From Flavobacteriaceae bacterium (GTDB lineage: Bacteria > Bacteroidota > Bacteroidia > Flavobacteriales > Flavobacteriaceae): a stretch of DNA of 7,381 nt. The first letter of the stretch is position 1. Each line of letters begins with the position of its first letter. The position numbers and the translations under genes were made by a program. Positions 6,041 through 7,381 of the stretch are shown one piece after another. The notes below the pieces were generated by a model, which saw only the letters and a list, made by a program, of their open reading frames with translations, was not told the DNA's origin and did not search any database. The DNA lies in assembly GCA_023254815.1 (NCBI GenBank), contig JALRKI010000107.1:1-7381 (forward strand), read 5' to 3'.

Positions 6041-7381
6041 TTATTCAACAACAATTCTGCCAGATTCTTGCACTTGATCATTACCTAAAGTAACAAAATA
6101 AACACCTGAAGGCATGTAGGACATGTTTAAAAGGTGCTTGTATCCATTGCCTGAATCATTGTAAAGGGATTTCCAATAAATCTGCTGTCCAAGCAAATCA
6201 AACACTTTAAGTTCCAATCGTTCAGTGAACTCTCGAGTTGGCAACGAAATTTCAAAGAAGTTATCTGATAAGGTAACTATTTTAAAAGGATCGTCAATTC
6301 CGATATCATCGAATCCAACAGTAAGTGTAAGGTTGACCAAATAATCTTGAACCTCCCCATAATCAAAGTCAGTACAAGGATCTAATATATCCCCATCAGC
6401 GGTTGTGTCTATAGCCTTCGCACGCAAAATATGGAATCCTAGTGGTGGGTCAGCGGGAAGTACCATTGAAAAGTTTACCAAAGATCCTGCAGAGGTAAAA
6501 TCATGTCCTGATATGAAACGTTCACTATCTTCGAATGTACCAGAATCATCGAGGTCAATCCAAACAGAGAATTTTTCAGCTCCATTAGCTCCGCTGGTCC
6601 AATTTTGCTGAGCCTGAACATTAAAAGTAGAAGTGGAGGTAGTACTGACTGTTAAATCAGTCATCAAATGGGTTCTATCTTCATATCCATTTTCTCCATT
6701 GCAGCCATCACCCCCATCGTCGGCATCTATATCTTTTAAAACAAATTTCTTAATTCCATCAACATTGCAACCTACGACGGCTTGCGGAATACACACGTCT
6801 GGCTTGGATGAGACGTCAACTGAAAAAGCATCATTTGAGCTATCTGAATCGCCTGTCAATGAGGTATAAGCTTCAATAGAATAGGTCGTGTATAAGGTGG
6901 AAAAATCAGCAGTTGTAGTAAAAGAAAACGTATCTGATTGTCCTGAAGCAATCGAGCCATTATATGTTTCAACGACAGGAGTGCCGCCGTTGACTGCGTA
7001 TGAAACCGGAATACTAGTTTGAGTGGTGCTTCCATAATTGGTTATCGTCACACTAATGGTTTCAGTTGTCCCAAGACTTCCTGTAACAGGTGAGGTGATA
7101 TCAGTAATCCCCACGTCATTTTGAAACAAATGAGTGATTGACGCATCAAAGGAGTCATTCAAATTGTCCTCGTCATTGGTCAAATGAGTTGAGACCACGA
7201 GAGAATACGTATGCCCTTCTGCAGAAAAATCTGCAGTATTACTAAAAGTATAATTTACCGAAGTCAGAGAAGGAATAGTGCCAGTGTAAGTTTCAGTAAC
7301 CACCGATCCTCCATCCAGTTGATAAGTGACATCAAAATTAGAAGCAGGATTCAACCCATAGTTAAAAATAGATACCGTAAT
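6041..7381 (-). CDS. Secreted multidomain T9SS-exported paralog: CARDB-like repeats, GEVED domain, sorting domain (N-terminus missing)
   Basis: The frame is open to the right edge of the window, so the N-terminal part and signal peptide are not visible; 446 residues are. The TTG at 7354 is not a credible start, because the nine codons before it (ITVSIFNYG) continue the conserved repeat. Visible residues 1 to about 85 are most of a CARDB-like domain, about 88-192 a second one, about 197-350 a GEVED domain (DIDADDGGDGCNG, WIDLDDSGTFE, YGEVQDY) with the same four cysteines as the neighbour (visible 197, 205, 227, 336). About 361-446 are a Por-type T9SS sorting domain (FEISL, LELKVFDLLGQQIYW, GVYFVTL, RIVVE). 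The protein is predicted to reach the cell surface or medium through T9SS. It is a close paralog of the 2897-5872 product over all that is visible; whether it has the same propeller-like N-terminus cannot be told. Function unknown. Confidence 0.9.
   Translation of the reverse strand: MTVSIFNYGLNPASNFDVTYQLDGGSVVTETYTGTIPSLTSVNYTFSNTADFSAEGHTYSLVVSTHLTNDEDNLNDSFDASITHLFQNDVGITDITSPVTGSLGTTETISVTITNYGSTTQTSIPVSYAVNGGTPVVETYNGSIASGQSDTFSFTTTADFSTLYTTYSIEAYTSLTGDSDSSNDAFSVDVSSKPDVCIPQAVVGCNVDGIKKFVLKDIDADDGGDGCNGENGYEDRTHLMTDLTVSTTSTSTFNVQAQQNWTSGANGAEKFSVWIDLDDSGTFEDSERFISGHDFTSAGSLVNFSMVLPADPPLGFHILRAKAIDTTADGDILDPCTDFDYGEVQDYLVNLTLTVGFDDIGIDDPFKIVTLSDNFFEISLPTREFTERLELKVFDLLGQQIYWKSLYNDSGNGYKHLLNMSYMPSGVYFVTLGNDQVQESGRIVVE
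6806..7381 (-). repeat. Two tandem CARDB-like coding repeats in the right-hand paralog (first one cut)
   Basis: Repeat 1 is at about 7127-7381, lacking its first strand, and repeat 2 at about 6806-7120. Repeat 1 carries NYG.N.ASNFDVTYQ.DGG and TNDED..NDS, the same as repeat 1 of the neighbour. Repeat 2 carries TQTS.PVSY.V.GGTPV.ETY.GSI, the same as repeat 2 of the neighbour. Each repeat is therefore closer to its counterpart in the other gene than to the repeat beside it. Confidence 0.78.

Noticed and set aside
6633..6869. Plus-strand open stretch opposite the right-hand paralog
   Set aside because: It is a low-complexity, Ser/Pro-rich translation antisense to the GEVED and CARDB coding region.
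2897..7381. CRISPR-like or DNA-level tandem repeats
   Set aside because: The repetition is at protein-domain level with a period of about 324 bases and diverged DNA, not short identical repeats with spacers.

Overview
The window looks like a piece of a Bacteroidota chromosome, probably a marine or soil Cytophagales- or Flavobacteriales-like organism. Four things support this. Two adjacent proteins end in a type IX secretion (T9SS, Por-type) C-terminal sorting domain. The same proteins carry a GEVED domain. Start codons lack Shine-Dalgarno sequences. One candidate promoter fits the Bacteroidota TAnnTTTG -7 element. Base composition is AT-rich, and one 118-base intergenic stretch falls to about 16% G+C. 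The genus cannot be named from this sequence alone.

Layout: the left part (1-2847) is on the plus strand. It holds the C-terminal 624 residues of a large outer-membrane beta-barrel-like protein (gene cut by the window edge), a 106-residue lipoprotein 37 bases downstream, and a 187-residue class I glutamine amidotransferase of the PabA/TrpG family 50 bases further on. The right part (2897-7381) is on the minus strand. It holds two neighbouring paralogous genes for secreted multidomain proteins. The one at 2897-5872 is complete (991 residues): signal peptide, a large N-terminal propeller-like region, two CARDB-like Ig-fold repeats, a GEVED domain and the sorting domain. The one at 6041-7381 is cut by the right edge. 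Its visible 446 residues align with the C-terminal 445 residues of its neighbour with only one residue of net length difference.

The plus- and minus-strand groups converge at 2848-2896, where a perfect 10-bp hairpin flanked by A and T runs can stop transcription in both directions. A second strong hairpin (5992-6017) ends the right-hand paralog before the left-hand one starts, so the two paralogs are probably separate transcription units. An AT-rich leader of about 118 bases lies between them.

How the genes work together: the barrel and lipoprotein are plausible envelope partners because they are adjacent. PabA/TrpG supplies ammonia to chorismate-derived folate or tryptophan synthesis, and its synthase partner is not in view. 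The two paralogs are predicted to cross the inner membrane by Sec and the outer membrane by T9SS, ending at the cell surface or outside. I found no RNA genes, insertion sequences, CRISPR arrays or defence system, and nothing that amounts to a new biological system. The most informative features are the paralog pair and its modular repeats.
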